64,000 nucleotides of DNA, from contig CM055077.1 in assembly GCA_029204045.2 (NCBI GenBank), positions 3,038,137 to 3,102,136 on the forward strand, in the 5' to 3' direction. The notes beneath the pieces are model-generated. The model did not search any database. It was not told the origin of the DNA and saw only the letters and a list, made by a program, of their open reading frames with translations. The stretch's first letter is position 1; the number at the start of each line of letters is the position of its first letter. This document shows positions 22,546 to 36,500 of the stretch, one piece after another. The position numbers and the translations under genes are program-made. This DNA is from Tillandsia leiboldiana (taxonomy: Eukaryota; Streptophyta; Magnoliopsida; Poales; Bromeliaceae).

Positions 22546-24039
22546 GGTATAAAAGTATAATTACATACGCATATACCGAAATAACATGTAACAAAAACTT
22601 GCTACGTGCAAATAGGATACACTATAAGGGGTTAAATGGTTAATTGAGATTGTTTACCCTTAAAAAGGCAAGTAATTAAGCGTATGATCAAGTAAGATCA
22701 CAGCCGTCCGTTTTCAACGGTTGTGATTAATCCTGCAGTGTGATCTTATCCGTTCGCCTTCACGGGAAACATCTCTCGTACGGTCAATTCAGTGGGCCCA
22801 CCTTTCCACTGTCCCTATTTAAAATTTTTTTATTGAACATAGTGCACCACGTCACCCGTGAACCGCAACCGAAAGAGCCCCCTTTGTCCAATAAGAAATC
22901 TCCACGTATTTACATTATTTTGAGATAATATTATAATATTATTTATACCTTTACTTTTACTATTTTTATTTCTTTTAGTGGTTTGTGAGGTTATATTGTT
23001 AAATATTATTAAAGTTAAAGATAAGGTATATAATATTTTATAAACTAAAATATGATAATATTTTTTTTCTTAAAAATAATGCAAAATTGTTATATTATAT
23101 TTTATTATTTAAAAATTATAATCAATAATTATTCAGATCAAAGTATTTATAGATATAATATTTAAGAATATAAATACTACGTCAGGAAAATAAAATAAAA
23201 TTGAATTAGAATGAAAAATAAAACGATGAACCGTGAAAGTATCAAATATTTAAAATTTTAAGAGTGGGTTCTGATTAAGAAAGTTTGAGTGCTGAGCTGG
23301 TCGGATCATTCTCACTTCAGTAAAATAAAAATTGAAAATTCTAAAACTATCTGGCTATAGCGAGACAAGTCTCACGTCATCTGAAAAATAGAAACGTCAC
23401 AGAAAATTAGTAAATTTGATTTCGATGATAATTTTACGGTCTAAAAGAGTGAACGCAGTGTATTTTGTAGAGGGTTCACTGCGCATGGTCTATCCAAATA
23501 GTAAATGTCTCGTACCTTCGAAATTAAACAACCTCCGTAGACGTTTCAACTCTTACGTCGGTTACTTCCGTTAGGGGAAACAGGAAACCGGAAACCGGAA
23601 ACCGGAAACCGGGGTGGTATACGTGACACACTAACACGCGCCTATACATCGCACCCATTTTATATGTATCGGACTCACACGACGGACGCATAAACCCAGA
23701 AACCGAAGGACAAATGTCCGAAGGACCATTTCCGTGCGGGCGGTCGCATATACGCTTTCTATGCGGACGAGCGTTTGAGAGGGAGAAATTATTTGTGCGC
23801 CTCATGAGCCACAATCTAGTTATTGATGATAAAAAAAAAAGTATTTTTAAATATATTTTTAATGCAATAAATAAATGTTATATTCACAAGGCTCATTTGG
23901 TATTTAAGATTAAGTAATATTATTATTAACTTAATCAGCTTAATATAATTTGTATGATACAATATTATTTACATAAAGAAAAAATAATATATCTTACTTT
24001 TTGATTTTTGATTTTTACTTTTATTCGGACCACACTTTT
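22546..24039. other. AT-rich intergenic stretch
   Basis: No gene seen. A less AT-rich patch at about 22680-22920 and another at about 23420-23800 hold no recognisable coding sequence; the second contains the short heptamer array listed separately. Confidence 0.5.
23576..23614 (+). repeat. (GGAAACC)n heptamer array
   Basis: About five tandem GGAAACC units. The length equals a telomere unit but the sequence does not match TTTAGGG. Confidence 0.9.
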
Positions 24040-24430
24040 TTATTTATCCTTTTTAGAATGTTAATATTAAAATTATCTTTTTTTAACATTCAAATTTTTT
24101 TCAAATATATCCATAAAGTTAAATTTTGTAAGTAAATTATTATGACCACCATTATTTCTATAAATTTATTATTTTACTTTTTCAATTACATCTTTCCGGG
24201 ATTACTATTTTTTTTTATTTGTCCTTAAGTTAGGAGCAATTGAAGTATTTTAAAAATTTTACCTTTTTAAATATTTTTTTTTTACCGTCACCAATTTTTT
24301 TTATTTACCTTGAAGTTAGAAGTAAAATAGATATTTTTATTTTTTTAATTTTGATAAAAATTTTATCCGGATTTAATCCAAAATAACTTGACGGGCATTA
24401 ACAGTGAGGATATTTTTTGAATAACGAAGA
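24040..24430 (+). repeat. Dispersed AT-rich repeat, copy 2
   Basis: Diverged direct copy of 3170-3560 with the same landmark order; see that entry. Non-coding. Confidence 0.6.
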
Positions 24431-24440
24431 AATATATATA

Positions 24441-24981
24441 GTAGAGTTACTATGCACTTATAAATATAGATCCTTTTTGTGCTCTTGTTTTCGATTATGA
24501 AATTTTCAAATCGACGATCCATACCGTTAAATATAATCTAGGGCACTTTAAACTTTTAGAAAATAAATTTTATTTTTTTTTAGAAATTATAATCAAGTCC
24601 ATCAAATGATTATAAATTAAATAAACGGTTAAAATTGAATGATCTCTTGAAAATAGATAATCGAATTTTTTAAATTAAGATCGAAATTATAGATCTTTAT
24701 CAAGATAGTGAATAAAATTTTCTATCAAAAATTCAACATTTTCGATTATTTTACACCGTTAAACTAACAAGCATCTTATACTGACCGTTAAAAATTATCA
24801 ATTTTTGATCTTTTGATCGAAAACTAAATAATATCGAAAATTTATAAAATTTACTTTTTAGAAGTTTTAAATACTCTAAATTATATTTAACGATATAGAA
24901 CGTATATTTGGAAACTCTATTATCAAAAACAACTTATAATTACAAAAGTTAATCTTACTAATTAGAGTATAGTAGCAGAAC
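24441..24981. mobile_element. Large palindromic MITE
   Basis: The left end GTAGAGTTACTATGCAC and the complement of the right end (GTTCTGCTACTATACTC) are related, and long inner arms pair (for example TCGACGATCCATACCGTTAA against TTAACGATATAGAACG). Both sides abut TA sequence. Non-coding. Confidence 0.55.
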
Positions 24982-24999
24982 TATATATATATATATATG

Positions 25000-25212
25000 A
25001 ATTTGGCTACTATATTATTAATAGTATCAAGTTATTTGTGCTATTAAATTTTCTACCCTTTGATCATTTTCACCCGTTAAATTTTACTATTTTTCCAACC
25101 ACCTATTAAACCCAAAAGGCCCACTATCATCTCAACCACATATCTTTTAATTCAAAGGTTAAAAACTTAATAGTACCAATGACTTGGTACTGTTAATAGT
25201 TCCAGCATAGCG

Positions 25213-25213
<1 letters not shown>
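25000..25213. mobile_element. Diverged copy of the TA-flanked MITE family at 17303-18170
   Basis: Contains TTTGGCTACTATATTATTAA and TAGTATCAAG at the left and CCAATGACTTGGTACTGTTA then ATAGTTCCAGCATAGC at the right. The order matches the elements at 17303-18170. Bounded by TA repeats on both sides. Confidence 0.65.
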
Positions 25214-25251
<38 letters not shown>

Positions 25252-25256
<5 letters not shown>

Positions 25257-25454
25257 TTATATGTTTTTAAAAGTACAAGTAAAAATATGCTTATAAATTT
25301 TTTATCATTGAATTTGCATTGAGATTTGTATTATTTACTTTTTCTTTCTCAACTAAAGAGAGAAAGAAAAAATAAATAGTACAAATCTCATGCAAATCCA
25401 ATGGTAAAAAATCCACAAGCATATTTTTGCTTGTACTTTTGAAAACATATAAGC

Positions 25455-25461
<7 letters not shown>
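25252..25461. mobile_element. Palindromic MITE
   Basis: Nearly perfect hairpin: AAAAGTACAAGTAAAAATAT, then GCTTATAAATT, pairs with AAGCATATTTTTGCTTGTAC. The central CTTTTTCTTTCTC pairs with GAGAAAGAAAAAG. Bounded by TA tracts. Confidence 0.75.
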
Positions 25462-25504
<43 letters not shown>

Positions 25505-25509
<5 letters not shown>

Positions 25510-25692
25510 TACAAGCAAAAATATGCTTATAAATTTTTTACTATTGGATTTGTATTGAGATTTGTGTAATTGTAAAGTCAACTAAAGAAAGAGAAAGAGA
25601 AAATATAATTGCACAAATCTCAAAATAAATTTAATAACAAAAAAATTACAAACATGATTAGACTTGTGCTTTTAAAAGTATATAAACTCTAC
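25505..25692. mobile_element. Second copy of the 25252-25461 MITE
   Basis: Starts AAAAGTACAAGCAAAAATAT, like its left neighbour, and ends GCTTTTAAAAGTATATAAAC. The right arm is more diverged. A half copy of the same family sits at about 18185-18290. Confidence 0.65.
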
Positions 25693-25839
25693 TTTATATA
25701 CACACACGAAAGATTCACAATCATGCATTGTCTTGTGCTTTTGAAAATATATAAGTTATACTATATATATTTTAAATAAAAAAATAAAAAAAATATTTTT
25801 TAAGTATTAAAAAATATATCAATACAAATAGTAATTTGC

Positions 25840-26532
25840 CGGTACTTCCAGCCGACGTGTCACTTTCTCATTAATTTGACTGAGGTGGTGTATTTTTGTT
25901 GCTTCGGAACCCTCCCCCCTCCCCCCCGCCGCTTCGGTTTCCTCCGAACCTCTTCCCGACCCTGCTCCGCGGCTCTTTGGAACCCTACCCACTCACCCAC
26001 GTCCAATCGCCTATTTTTTTTTCGTTTTCTCTCTCCTCCCTGTTTCTCTTCCCGAAGCTTCATCTTTTCCCCCATTCCTAAGAGAGAGAGAGAGCTCAAC
26101 CCCTCCATTTCTCCTTCCAGCGACGCAACGATGGAGAGCTACCCTGCTCCGCGGCTCTTTGGAACCCTACCCACTCACCCACGTTCAATCGCCTGCTTTT
26201 TTTGCCTTTCCTCTCTCCTCCCTGTTTCTCTTCCCGAAGCTTCATCTTTTCCCCCATTCCTAAGAGAGAGAGAGAGCTCAACCCCTCCATTTCTCCTTCT
26301 CTCGACGCAACGATGGAGAGGTACGGCGCGGATCGATCGACATGAAGGAGAGGGGGAGGAGGAGATGGCGCCGGCGGCGGCGGCGGAGGGGAGCGAGCTG
26401 CGGCGGCGGAGCGCGGCGCCGGCGGCGAAGGAGGAGGAGGAGGGGACGCTGGGGATGAACCCTGCTCCTTCGGTTTCTCCCCTCCCCCCTCCCCCCCGCC
26501 GCTTCGGTTTCTCCTCTTTTACCTCGGAACGG

Positions 26533-26579
<47 letters not shown>

Positions 26580-26640
26580 GCCTGGGTTGTGATGCTTCCT
26601 CTGTGTTTCTTTCCCAGCCGTCGCGGTACGATTTCGGGGC
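25840..26640 (+). other. GC-rich leader-like block with a 182-bp tandem duplication
   Basis: Sharp change from AT-rich DNA to CT/GC-rich sequence. A unit beginning CCTGCTCCGCGGCTCTTTGG occurs twice, at about 25961 and 26143 (182-bp spacing), each ending with CGACGCAACGATGGAGAG. Downstream an ATG at 26364 opens an Ala/Arg/Glu-rich stretch (MAPAAAAEGSELRRR...) like the N-terminus of a monocot gene, but I do not recognise it and no further exons follow. The first ~95 bases (25830-25920) recur at 47900-47985. Best read as captured promoter/5' UTR sequence in a mobile or rearranged block, not as an intact gene. Confidence 0.5.
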
Positions 26641-26659
26641 CGTCGTTGCTCCATTGGCG

Positions 26660-28500
<1,841 letters not shown>

Positions 28501-31500
28501 TGTCACGCCCCGAGTTTAAAAATCAGGTCTGAAATTTTTTTTTTTTTTTTTGATTAAATCAGAGTTTGCAAAACAGGCGTAACAGACCGCCACACATATA
28601 GGAAACTCTCTATTCCGCGAACAGAGACTCCCCTATATATGCACGGCTAGGCTAGTAATCAGCGACAGATATCTCAGTACAACTACGAATCTACTCAACA
28701 GGAATAATCAAAATTAAGTTATTACATCATCAGTTTTAAATGTCTAAATCAAGATAAACTGGAATGGAATGCGGAAAGTAAATATCTGCAGGAGTCATCG
28801 ATATATAATGCTCATGGGGACAGCTCTATCGTAATCGGCTCACTGGATCGTCCCGACATCTCATCACCCGACGGACCTACAACAGTCACCCGAGGGTGTG
28901 AGATACACCGGAGTGTATCCCAGTGGGCACGACGAGCCGAGAAATAGCTAATCGTACCTACTGGGTACTAAAATCTGCGGATAGTAAAGATCTGTAGGAA
29001 AAGCTGGAAACATAGATGTCTACTAATAATCAGAAATAAAACTGCAGGTAAGAATGCTGAACAATCAGGGTATCTCAGAAATAACTATCATGAAAACTGT
29101 AGGGCATGCATGCTTGAAATCAAAAGTCAACTACCAGGATCATGTATAAGAACTACAAGTGATACAAGCATGTCTACAGATAATAGTGCTGGAAACAACT
29201 GAGCAGCAGTACGAGTAAAAGTAATGCGTCAAAGGTAGAAAACCAAGTATCCAATCATGCGCCATATTGGTCTCGCAGGACCTCAGGCAATGCCACTGTT
29301 CGGCACCTTTTTCGGCTGACATAACCTTGTCGAGGGCTCACGGGTCTATCATCAGACCACTTTACCGGTAAAGAACAATCTCCACGGGGAGCTACCCCGG
29401 CCATGTTCGTGAAGTACAGCAGTGCATGGCAAATCATAATGATCAATCTCACGGTCTAGTGACCGGGTAGTCGGCAACATGCCGAGATCCCAACAGGGAA
29501 CCATCTGTCTATATCTATCCATCGGAATCAATCAATCATGCATATCGAGTAGTGTCTATCAATCAGGATCAATCAATCATGCATATCAATAATATCTCGA
29601 ATAACATCTCAATGACAGGAATCAACAGGTGTCATCTAATCATGCAAATCTATATATATCAATCAATCAGGATCAGTCAGGAGTAATCAGGGATCATGTA
29701 GATAATAATCGGCTGACAGGAATCAACAAGTGTCATCAAATCATGTAGATCTATATACTGAAAAAGCTGATGAACAGATATGTATATGGTATGTCTCATG
29801 AAGATCAAGATCTATCAGAAATATAAAAACTGATAAACAGGTACGTAAGATATGTCTCACGTAGATCAAGATCTATCAGGACTAATCATAGGGCATGCCA
29901 ATACAATCATCAAGGCTCATCTAGATAAAATCAGCAGGTATATATGATGAGTCTAAAAGAATCAATGTCTATCAGGGGATCATGTGATATATATTCAGTC
30001 ATCATAGGTCGTATCGGTATAATTCGCAGGCTGATCAAAAAAAGGGTGTCCGACTGGACTAAAGCAACCAGAGGGCCGAATAGATCAAGCCCGGACCGAA
30101 GCTAACCCACCTGGATGAAGGCAGATCCACGAACTCCCGCACAGCTACTGGGAGGCTGGTGCTGAGCAACTGGGCCCTGAATAATGAGATCTGGTCAGTA
30201 ATAGACTCACACAAATCCTTCCCGACGATCCGACGGCAACGAAAGGCTTAAACGGGAGAATATCGCCGATTTATCGATCAAAATCCGATTCCCGGTCAAC
30301 GAGGACCTACGGAACCCTAACCAGATGCCTAGTAGATTTAAAAACACTATCTAAAGGCAGCTAATATGTCCAACTTACATTTTAGTCCAATATGTTCTTA
30401 AATTTGCATAACAACATTAATTTAATTGCCCGTTTCGGCTCGTTCTTAAAATCCGGGAGTCCAAAAGTAAATCCGTAAATTTTAGTGCGTTCGTTACGAC
30501 GAGACGAACGCCGTGCTCACAAAATTGGACTTACACGGATCCCGAGGTCAAGATTGGCCCATGATCTTTAAAGGTCCAATTCACTACTTTGCTAAAACAT
30601 TACTTTTAGTTTATCTTACAGCAAGTTAGCTAGAGCATGGTGATCAACATGGTCTAGGGACAGTGGGGCTCACCTTTCGCGCGTCGGAGGCCGGCCGGAG
30701 AGTCGCCGGAGCAAGGTGAAGCAACCACCAAAAATGAGCAAGGCTCGGCTTGGGCAAGTTGGGATCAAACCAGGCTCAGACCTGCAGCGAGGGTGAGCAT
30801 CATGTTAGGACAGGTTTCAGAAGCTGTTCGGTCCAAGTGGGGTCGAGCCCCGGCGGCCGGAGGCGGCGGCGGCCGGAGATAAGCCCGAAAAGCTTAGCTC
30901 GGGTGCAAGATTTGGATCCATGAAACAGAGGTCCTTTTGATCCAAACAAAAATCATGGGACTCTTATAAATGGCATTTAAGGCCTACCTGCACGGGTGGC
31001 CGGAGCCCGAAGCGCCGGCGATGGCCGGAGAGGAGAGTTGAACCGAGCTCGGGTGCAGTCCTGTAGGTCAAAAGTCCCGACGTCAAGACCCCCATGCAAG
31101 GCTATGAATCATCTTAAAATGAGGTGCTGGACTTACCTGCACCGTTTCCCGGCGTCCGGGGGCGACGGCGAGGCGCGGCGGCCGAGCTCGGGGAAGCTCC
31201 AATGGCCTCTAATGGCGGAATCCGGCGCGGCGGTTCCGGGCCCGAGCAAGTTGGACCAGAGGCTTCGTTTCCACGCCACGAAGCTTGGTGCAGCGGTGGC
31301 CGGCGTCGGGAGGCCGCGGCGGCGCCGGACGGCCGAGGTCGGCCGAGCATGAAGAAACCGGGTTCTAGGGCTTCTCCGCGCGGGCCCGATCTTCGTCCGA
31401 TCACCCTCCGCTCTTGAGGAGATGTTGCAGTCGTTCAGAGGAGAAGATTCAACGGTGATGATCTCCGGTTTGCCGGTCGGATGGCGGTGGCGCTGGGGAT

Positions 31501-32632
31501 CGGTCACGAGAACGATAATCCGGCGGGGTTGCTCCCGCCGGCGATCGGGACGGCGGCTGCAGCGGGGTCTTCACCCGAAGGGTGGCCTCGATGTCAGGAG
31601 TGTAGTGGTCGTGCCCAAAACCCCGAGAGACAAAGAAAGTTGCAAGAACTTACCTTGCCGGAGCAATGGAAGGAGAAGGTCGCTCCTGCGGCGGCGCTCG
31701 GCGGCGGCGCGGCGCGGGGAGGTTCCGGGAGGTGAGGCAGAGGGGAGGAGGTTTGTTGCAGGTGCGGCTAGGGCTGAGGGCTCGGGGGATCTAGGGTTTT
31801 CTTTCCAAAACCCCACATGTACATATATATATATGCGAGGTCACCTTGCATAATTGCAATAACACCCCTCCACACTTGGTATTTGCAGTACAGTCCTTCA
31901 CAGTACTTAAGTCTCACACTCAAGTCCCTCCTCATGCAGTGGCACGCTTTACGAGGCAGGTTTCATAGGGATTTGTATGCAAAAAAACTATATTTTCGCT
32001 ATATTTCACGCTTTTCGAGGCGTTCTGGTCGTCGAAACGAAAAATGGACTGCGCCATGACTTCCGGCTCAACGAGACCTATCAGGTAGCGATCTCTGATT
32101 TTCGCGAAACTGCCCGGATAAAATCTCGGTCCATAATAACTGTGTCAAAATACAGTTTTCGCGCTTTTCGAGATTCCAGAGTCGTCAAACAGAATTTTCG
32201 ACTGCGCCATTGCGTTCAGAACATCGAAAATAGCTAGAATTGACTACTCGAATCACTATATTAGGAGTCCAGATAGTAGATTGGCCAACGTTGGCGCGAA
32301 GGGGACTCGAAATTAGGGGGTACTGTTCACTTGTACCCGCGACTTAAGTCGCGGGTCCCGCCGGCTTCAACGCCGATTTCTGGGAGATCCGACCGTCAGA
32401 TCTGAACAAGTTCAATATGGTTTTCACTCGGTTCGACGAGACGGTCGCACTCGTGGTCTCGGATTTTCGAGATCAGGCTCGGATTGAAAGGTGATATTTC
32501 TGGCCCATTCATTGTGCAAATTACACTGCAGAAAAGGGGCACTATCGCTATCTGAGCCATTTATGATCCAAATTCAACTTGACTTTTATCGATTTCATTT
32601 ACTTATTTATTTTTAAAATTCAAGTTCTTACA
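28501..32632 (-). repeat. 3' LTR (left copy) of the large retroelement
   Basis: In element orientation it starts TGTAAGAACTTG and ends GGGGCGTGACA. The centre (about 30650-31800) is very GC-rich and opens several long frames on both strands; these are identical in both LTRs and look like composition artefacts, not genes. ATCAATCA/CAGGATCA-type short repeats fill about 29500-30000. Confidence 0.9.
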
Positions 32633-32646
32633 TCTCTCCCACCAAA
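32633..32646 (-). other. Polypurine tract of the large retroelement
   Basis: On the minus strand TTTGGTGGGAGAGA ends directly at the 3' LTR, the expected place for plus-strand priming. Confidence 0.8.
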
Positions 32647-33490
32647 AAGGAAGTTTCGTCCCTGAAACTTAATATAACTAAGAACCAAATAAATGGGGAT
32701 AACGCTCCATGATGGTTCCCCCATTGTACTTTGTCGTAGGGGATCGATCTGTTCCTCAGCTTCTTCTCATCTCGAGCCAGGGTTTTCAGTGGTGTCTCAG
32801 TAAGGATGTCCTTAATTTACCGTTATCTGGAACACACCAACGGCCCCTGAATCGGATAGAGCCATCGGCGTGCAGTTGGTGGTTCGTCAGTCTGTCCCAG
32901 TGGTATCAGTTCACGAATCTTATGGGAGGAGGGGTCCGACTGATGTCACTCCTATAGGCGATCAAGCAGGGTAGACTGCACTACCACTTATTTCTATTAT
33001 CGAATCAGTTGCAAGATCTGGCGAGATCAACGTGGCTAGTGGCCGCAAGATCGAACGAACGTCTATATTAATGACAAATATAATCTGTCCACTATGTTCA
33101 CGACTATCTGAGACCTACCCAAGGTCCAATATGGTCTGGAATATCAATACTGAGACTATAACATCGTTGTCCAAAGACAACCTTGGAAACTAAATTTAAG
33201 TAAACAGACAGATAGACCCAATCATGATATTCCCCTTTACAGGGTGGGGTATTTCCTCAGCTCTTTCGACAGTACGTTGTCTGCAGCCAACAGCCAACGT
33301 GCTTATCAAAAGAAAAGTGAAATACCATAATCCGTCGCCAACATCAAGTTGGGGACACGACTCATAGTGTGCAAATACACCGGAGCTCCTAACGATCAGA
33401 CAAATACCCCGCGCTCTCACGACATAAGTCATCCTAGGGTTCATCCTAACCAGTTCCTAATCATCTTTTCCTAGGTACCGCATACCTATT

Positions 33491-33502
33491 GCTCTGATAC
33501 CA
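33491..33502 (-). other. Primer-binding site of the large retroelement
   Basis: On the minus strand TGGTATCAGAGC, complementary to the 3' end of plant initiator tRNA-Met. It lies seven bases (GATTAGA) after the 5' LTR. Confidence 0.88.
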
Positions 33503-33509
33503 TCTAATC

Positions 33510-36500
33510 TGTCACGCCCCGAGTTTAAAAATCAGGTCTGAAAATTTTTTTTTTTTTTTGATTAAATCAGAGTTTGCAAAACAGGCGTAACAGACCGCCA
33601 CACATATAGGAAACTCTCTATTCCGCGAACAGAGACTCCCCTATATATGCACGGCTAGGCTAGTAATCAGCGACAGATATCTCAGTACAACTACGAATCT
33701 ACTCAACAGGAATAATCAAAATTAAGTTATTACATCATCAGTTTTAAATGTCTAAATCAAGATAAACTGGAATGGAATGCGGAAAGTAAATATCTGCAGG
33801 AGTCATCGATATATAATGCTCATGGGGACAGCTCTATCGTAATCGGCTCACTGGATCGTCCCGACATCTCATCACCCGACGGACCTACAACAGTCACCCG
33901 AGGGTGTGAGATACACCGGAGTGTATCCCAGTGGGCACGACGAGCCGAGAAATAGCTAATCGTACCTACTGGGTACTAAAATCTGCGGATAGTAAAGATC
34001 TGTAGGAAAAGCTGGAAACATAGATGTCTACTAATAATCAGAAATAAAACTGCAGGTAAGAATGCTGAACAATCAGGGTATCTCAGAAATAACTATCATG
34101 AAAACTGTAGGGCATGCATGCTTGAAATCAAAAGTCAACTACCAGGATCATGTATAAGAACTACAAGTGATACAAGCATGTCTACAGATAATAGTGCTGG
34201 AAACAACTGAGCAGCAGTACGAGTAAAAGTAATGTGTCAAAGGTAGAAAACCAAGTATCCAATCATGCGCCATATTGGTCTCGCAGGACCTCAGGCAATG
34301 CCACTGTTCGGCACCTTTTTCGGCTGACATAACCTTGTCGAGGGCTCACGGGTCTATCATCAGACCACTTTACCGGTAAAGAACAATCTCCACGGGGAGC
34401 TACCCCGGCCATGTTCGTGAAGTACAGCAGTGCATGGCAAATCATAATGATCAATCTCACGGTCTAGTGACCGGGTAGTCGGCAACATGCCGAGATCCCA
34501 ACAGGGAACCATCTGTCTATATCTATCCATCGGAATCAATCAATCATGCATATCGAGTAGTGTCTATCAATCAGGATCAATCAATCATGCATATCAATAA
34601 TATCTCGAATAACATCTCAATGACAGGAATCAACAGGTGTCATCTAATCATGCAAATCTATATATATCAATCAATCAGGATCAGTCAGGAGTAATCAGGG
34701 ATCATGTAGATAATAATCGGCTGACAGGAATCAACAAGTGTCATCAAATCATGTAGATCTATATACTGAAAAAGCTGATGAACAGATATGTATATGGTAT
34801 GTCTCATGAAGATCAAGGTCTATCAGAAATATAAAAACTGATAAACAGGTACGTAAGATATGTCTCACGTAGATCAAGATCTATCAGGACTAATCATAGG
34901 GCATGCCAATACAATCATCAAGGCTCATCTAGATAAAATCAGCAGGTATATATGATGAGTCTAAAAGAATCAATGTCTATCAGGGGATCATGTGATATAT
35001 ATTCAGTCATCATAGGTCGTATCGGTATAATTCGCAGGCTGATCAAAAAAAGGGTGTCCGACTGGACTAAAGCAACCAGAGGGCCGAATAGATCAAGCCC
35101 GGACCGAAGCTAACCCACCTGGATGAAGGCAGATCCACGAACTCCCGCACAGCTACTGGGAGGCTGGTGCTGAGCAACTGGGCCCTGAATAATGAGATCT
35201 GGTCAGTAATAGACTCACACAAATCCTTCCCGACGATCCGACGGCAACGAAAGGCTTAAACGGGAGAATATCGCCGATTTATCGATCAAAATCCGATTCC
35301 CGGTCAACGAGGACCTACGGAACCCTAACCAGATGCCTAGTAGATTTAAAAACACTATCTAAAGGCAGCTAATATGTCCAACTTACATTTTAGTCCAATA
35401 TGTTCTTAAATTTGCATAACAACATTAATTTAATTGCCCGTTTCGGCTCGTTCTTAAAATCCGGGAGTCCAAAAGTAAATCCGTAAATTTTAGTGCGTTC
35501 GTTACGACGAGACGAACGCCGTGCTCACAAAATTGGACTTACACGGATCCCGAGGTCAAGATTGGCCCATGATCTTTAAAGGTCCAATTCACTACTTTGC
35601 TAAAACATTACTTTTAGTTTATCTTACAGCAAGTTAGCTAGAGCATGGTGATCAACATGGTCTAGGGACAGTGGGGCTCACCTTTCGCGCGTCGGAGGCC
35701 GGCCGGAGAGTCGCCGGAGCAAGGTGAAGCAACCACCAAAAATGAGCAAGGCTCGGCTTGGGCAAGTTGGGATCAAACCAGGCTCAGACCTGCAGCGAGG
35801 GTGAGCATCATGTTAGGACAGGTTTCAGAAGCTGTTCGGTCCAAGTGGGGTCGAGCCCCGGCGGCCGGAGGCGGCGGCGGCCGGAGATAAGCCCGAAAAG
35901 CTTAGCTCGGGTGCAAGATTTGGATCCATGAAACAGAGGTCCTTTTGATCCAAACAAAAATCATGGGACTCTTATAAATGGCATTTAAGGCCTACCTGCA
36001 CGGGTGGCCGGAGCCCGAAGCGCCGGCGATGGCCGGAGAGGAGAGTTGAACCGAGCTCGGGTGCAGTCCTGTAGGTCAAAAGTCCCGACGTCAAGACCCC
36101 CATGCAAGGCTATGAATCATCTTAAAATGAGGTGCTGGACTTACCTGCACCGTTTCCCGGCGTCCGGGGGCGACGGCGAGGCGCGGCGGCCGAGCTCGGG
36201 GAAGCTCCAATGGCCTCTAATGGCGGAATCCGGCGCGGCGGTTCCGGGCCGGAGCAAGTTGGACCAGAGGCTTCGTTTCCACGCCACGAAGCTTGGTGCA
36301 GCGGTGGCCGGCGTCGGGAGGCCGCGGCGGCGCCGGACGGCCGAGGTCGGCCGAGCATGAAGAAACCGGGTTCTAGGGCTTCTCCGCGCGGGCCCGATCT
36401 TCGTCCGATCACCCTCCGCTCTTGAGGAGATGTTGCAGTCGTTCAGAGGAGAAGATTCAACGGTGATGATCTCCGGTTTGCCGGTCGGATGGCGGTGGCG

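Noticed and set aside
25876..26592. 238-codon plus-strand frame and overlapping minus-strand frames
   Set aside because: They span CT repeats and a tandem leader duplication; composition explains them and no domain is visible.
29500..30000. CRISPR-like short repeats (ATCAATCA, CAGGATCA)
   Set aside because: Irregular spacing, plant nuclear context and location inside an LTR; simple internal repeats.
30996..31853. Long GC-rich open frames on both strands, repeated at 36004-36861
   Set aside because: They lie in the same part of both LTRs, overlap on opposite strands and show no domain; high GC lowers stop frequency.
32709..33444. Coding frames in the retroelement core
   Set aside because: Both strands give only ~80-codon frames with no gag, protease, RT or integrase motif.
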